Below are positions 51,414 through 54,090 of a stretch of 54,090 nucleotides of DNA, piece by piece. The stretch lies in NCBI RefSeq assembly GCF_000485595.1, contig NW_014577186.1, forward strand, positions 125,687 through 179,776, given 5' to 3'. The notes under the pieces are model-generated. The model searched no databases and was not told the DNA's origin. It saw only the letters and a program-made list of their open reading frames with translations. The position numbers were made by a program, and so were the translations under genes. The stretch is from Priapulus caudatus. Lineage: Eukaryota > Priapulida > Priapulimorpha > Priapulimorphida > Priapulidae. The first letter of the stretch is position 1, and every line of letters starts with the position of its first letter.

Positions 51414-52533
51414 TGTAGTGGCCTAGAGGCTGACCACTGGATTTTCCAACGCGCTGTGGTTAGCACGGTGGAATTATTTCGTTTCGGGGAATCATTTTTC
51501 GTCTCTACGCGCGACGGTGACGTGATACAGTAGCCAGAAAAACCCATGAGTTGAAATGAACGACAAGTCTTTAGCATAGTCTTGATACAACTGATGGTTT
51601 TATTCGATCACATCACGAATAACAGAAATTAACGTTTCACTCAACGCTATCTCAAATATTAGCGTATATATATATATAATATATATAATATATATTGTCG
51701 CTGTCACGTTTACGTTACCTGGGCGCTTGGCTCGGCCATTACACCGTTAACTTCTCTTCGCTCTTCTATGGCAATATTGTAGCCGTCTACTGTCTCTCCA
51801 GTCCGTGTGCTCCGCGGTCGGCGCGAGTTCGTGGGTGGCAGTGTTCTCCCCGTTCGTGTGTAGCTATAAGCTCCGCGGCCGCCTCCCTTAGCTATAGGAT
51901 ATACCTTCGCGGCGTCGTTTTGTTGTGGCGAGGCTCTCCCTCGACGGTGTGTGTGCGCTCTGGCCTCGAGCCGTGATCGCTTCGAATCGTTCGTTCGTTC
52001 GTTCGTTCGTTCGTTCGTTCGTTCGTTCGTTCGTTCGTTCGTTCGTTCGTTCGCTCGTTCGTTCGTCCGCTCGTTCGTTCGTTCATTCGTTCGTTCGTTC
52101 GTTCGTTCGTGGCCGTCCAAAGACTGACTGATTTTACCATTGGAACTTGGCTGCTTATATAGGGGCCTGCGATAACGTAGGAACCTGGCAGTATCTCTCT
52201 GGCCCGTGCCTCGGGTGCCTCGCCGTTGTCCCCCCTCGCTTAACACGTGTACAGGTGATGCAACCCCCCTTAGTCCAGTGTATGTCCGAGCGCCACACCC
52301 CCCTGTCTGCCACGTGCTCGGCCGGCGCCGCTCTCTCTCCCTGCGCGTGTACGTGATGCCGCAACTCCTTGATCTCCCACATCTGGTAGCCATGGGACCC
52401 CCTTCCCCCTCGCTTGTTTGTGTCGCTGGGGAAAAACTTTCTACCTCTGTTGCGGTGGCCGGTCTCTGGTTGTATGACGTCATCCCCCCTGAAATCTCCA
52501 CAACTCTTCACTCCCCCCCTTGAAATCTCCACA
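51414..52533 (-). repeat. 5' LTR, outer right LTR, 1120 bp
   Basis: Full LTR from TGTAGTGGCC to CTCCACA. The left half is indel-rich like unit 3, while from about 52100 it is clean and differs from the left LTR mostly by substitutions. It keeps the TATA box, the TGACGTCA palindrome (52475-52482) and the TTCG tract (51988-52111). Followed by CTAG. Confidence 0.87.
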
Positions 52534-53147
52534 CTAGCCTGTAGGATGTAAAACTCCTACTTCATCCCGCCCCCGGACCTTCCCCTTAATTGTTTTCCTC
52601 ATTCATCGCTCAGCCTCCTTCTTATTCTACCGCCTCTCAGCTATCGTCCTGCCGCCTTTCCTCAGTCTCCCACACTCTATTCCGCAGCAAGCTATATTAT
52701 TCAATTTTCTTCAGTCCGTATACAGCACGCCTAAAAGGGTGCTCGCGCATGCGCAATATCTTCAGAGAAGAAGATTATTCTGCAAAAATTATGCATTTAA
52801 AATGAAGAGGATGTATTCTAGCATAGATTTATATGATAACATTCTATCAGTAGACCTCACTAGCTTAAATTGACTACGTCACGAATTTTCTATGGTGTAT
52901 ATTTAAAAAAATTTGTTGACATCATAGGAGGAATAGGAGGAAGACCTTGCATGGAAGGTGCCCGTTGCATATAGCAGTCAGTATACACAATCTGGCTACG
53001 TTAGTGTGTTAGCGCATGCGCAATATCTCACAAGAGGAGTTATATTTTGTAATGAATATAAATTTAATATGGTTACGGGGTATCTCAGCATAGATCCATA
53101 TAATAGATTATTATTAGTAGACCTGTGCTTATAATTAGGAGAGCGTC
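52534..53147. repeat. Right flank, first copy of a duplicated sequence of about 615 bp
   Basis: It starts CTAGCCTGTAGGATGTAAAA, and its first 200 bases recur at 53148-53345. Its second part matches the left flank of the LTR element (about 29270-29575). The element therefore sits between two parts of one repeat unit. Confidence 0.75.
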
Positions 53148-53345
53148 CTAGCCTGTAGGATGTAAAACTCCTACTTCATTCCCTCACCTCCCTTGTCTCC
53201 CTTGTTCTTCGCTCAGCCTCCTTCTTTTTTACGGCCTCCCAGCTATCTTCCTGCCGCCTTACCTCAGTCTCCTATCCTCTCTCCCTCAGCAAGCTATATT
53301 ATGCAATTTGTGTCAGTCCGTACTGCACGCCTAAAAGGCAGGCGA
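53148..53345. repeat. Second copy of the flanking repeat, unoccupied target
   Basis: GAGAGCGTCCTAGCCTGTAG here joins the left-flank and right-flank words without an element, so it represents the unoccupied target. Confidence 0.75.
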
Positions 53346-53633
53346 CAGATATCCACATCCAAGTGTGGCTTTAGGCCACCTCGTCCCCCACCGGTGGCTT
53401 CCAGCCCCCGTCAGCTCATTCCGACAATAACCCTTCCGCGACCCAAAATAGTTCCTTTTGTTTACGTATTTTAGTAATGCTAAAACAAGTTACCATGATA
53501 TATGCCGATTGTATTACCCATAGGCATAGATATAGCATTAAATAGGAGAGAAAAAAACAAGACAAGCGCCAGTGCAGCACTCGGTAAGTTATTAGTAGCT
53601 TGTTATAGTGTTGCCGGCGTTATATTTGTATGA

Positions 53634-54090
53634 CGGGGGCCTAAGGCCACCTATATAGAATTGTAATAATAGTGTATGATGGGGGCCCAAGGCCACATAT
53701 ATAGTATTTGTATGACGGGGGCCTAAGGCCACCTATATAGAATTGTAATAATAGTGTATGATGAGGGCCCAAGGCCACATATATAGTATTTGTATGGCGG
53801 GGGCCCAAGGCCACATATATAGTATTTGTATGACGGGGGCGTAAGGCCACCTATGTAGAATTGTATAATAATAGAATAGTGTATGATGGGTGCCCAAGGC
53901 CACATATAGTATTTGTATGACGGGGGCCTAAGACCACCTATATAGAATTGTAATAATAGAATAGTGTATGATGGGGGCCCAAGGCCACATATAGTATTTG
54001 TATGACGGGGGCCTAAGGCCACCGATATAGTATTGTAATAATAGTGTGTGATGGGGGCCCAAGGCCACATATATAGTATTTGTATGACGG
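53634..54090. repeat. Minisatellite of alternating GGGGGCCTAAGGCCAC and TA-rich segments
   Basis: Units of about 80 bases alternate a form with GGGGGCCTAAGGCCACC + TATATAGAATTGTAATAATAG and a form with GGGGGCCCAAGGCCACATAT. At least five double units are visible and the array runs off the window end. Frames across it are repeat translations. Confidence 0.93.

Noticed and set aside
37802-52533. Three independent retrotransposon insertions
   Set aside because: All copies share the same flank, nested element, RT stop and truncated integrase, which separate insertions would not.
53641-54070. Pro/Tyr-rich repeat proteins at the window end
   Set aside because: Translations of the minisatellite with no start context or family resemblance.

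Overview
The window is metazoan nuclear DNA, almost certainly from an invertebrate. The evidence is split genes with GT-AG introns, a complete Cdc42 gene, an M13-family metallopeptidase gene, abundant microsatellites, foldback and MITE-like DNA elements, and a decayed Ty3/gypsy-type LTR retrotransposon. No operons, bacterial genes, rRNA, CRISPR arrays or convincing tRNA genes were seen. I cannot name the species from sequence alone.

Region 1 (1-12160, + strand) holds the 3' part of a neprilysin/endothelin-converting-enzyme-like zinc endopeptidase gene. Fourteen consecutive exons were joined by hand with consistent phases. They encode the last 533 residues, including the zinc site HEITH, the GENIAD glutamate motif and the DVHSPG histidine. 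The N-terminal cytoplasmic, membrane and first ectodomain exons must lie upstream of the window. One intron appears to use a GC donor. The introns hold microsatellites and two short inverted-repeat elements.

Region 2 (12161-19051) is a gene-free stretch between two convergent genes, rich in simple repeats, with a 28-bp minisatellite at 17718-18182.

Region 3 (19052-22030, - strand) is a complete four-coding-exon Cdc42 GTPase gene of 191 residues ending in the prenylation motif CIIL. A 0.77-kb foldback element sits in one of its introns. Upstream of it (22031-24590) only one MITE-like element is recognisable.

Region 4 (24590-29575) is a nest of inverted-repeat (foldback) elements. At least three related foldbacks occur, and two of them carry a different inverted-repeat element inserted in their TA-rich centre.

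Region 5 (29576-52533) contains an LTR retrotransposon in - orientation (tRNA-Pro-type primer site, gag, protease, RT, RNase H, and an integrase that stops after its zinc domain). The element plus about 2.3 kb of left flank appears three times in tandem (starting near 27239, 35643 and 43518), broken by two N gaps. The copies share the same disabling lesions, but copies 2 and 3 are littered with one-base indels. I favour an assembly artefact, or a recent local duplication of one dead insertion, over three separate insertions. The outermost LTRs are flanked by a CTAG target duplication, and an unoccupied copy of the target lies at 53148.

Region 6 (52534-54090) is a duplicated flanking sequence followed by a GC/AT-alternating minisatellite that runs off the end of the window.
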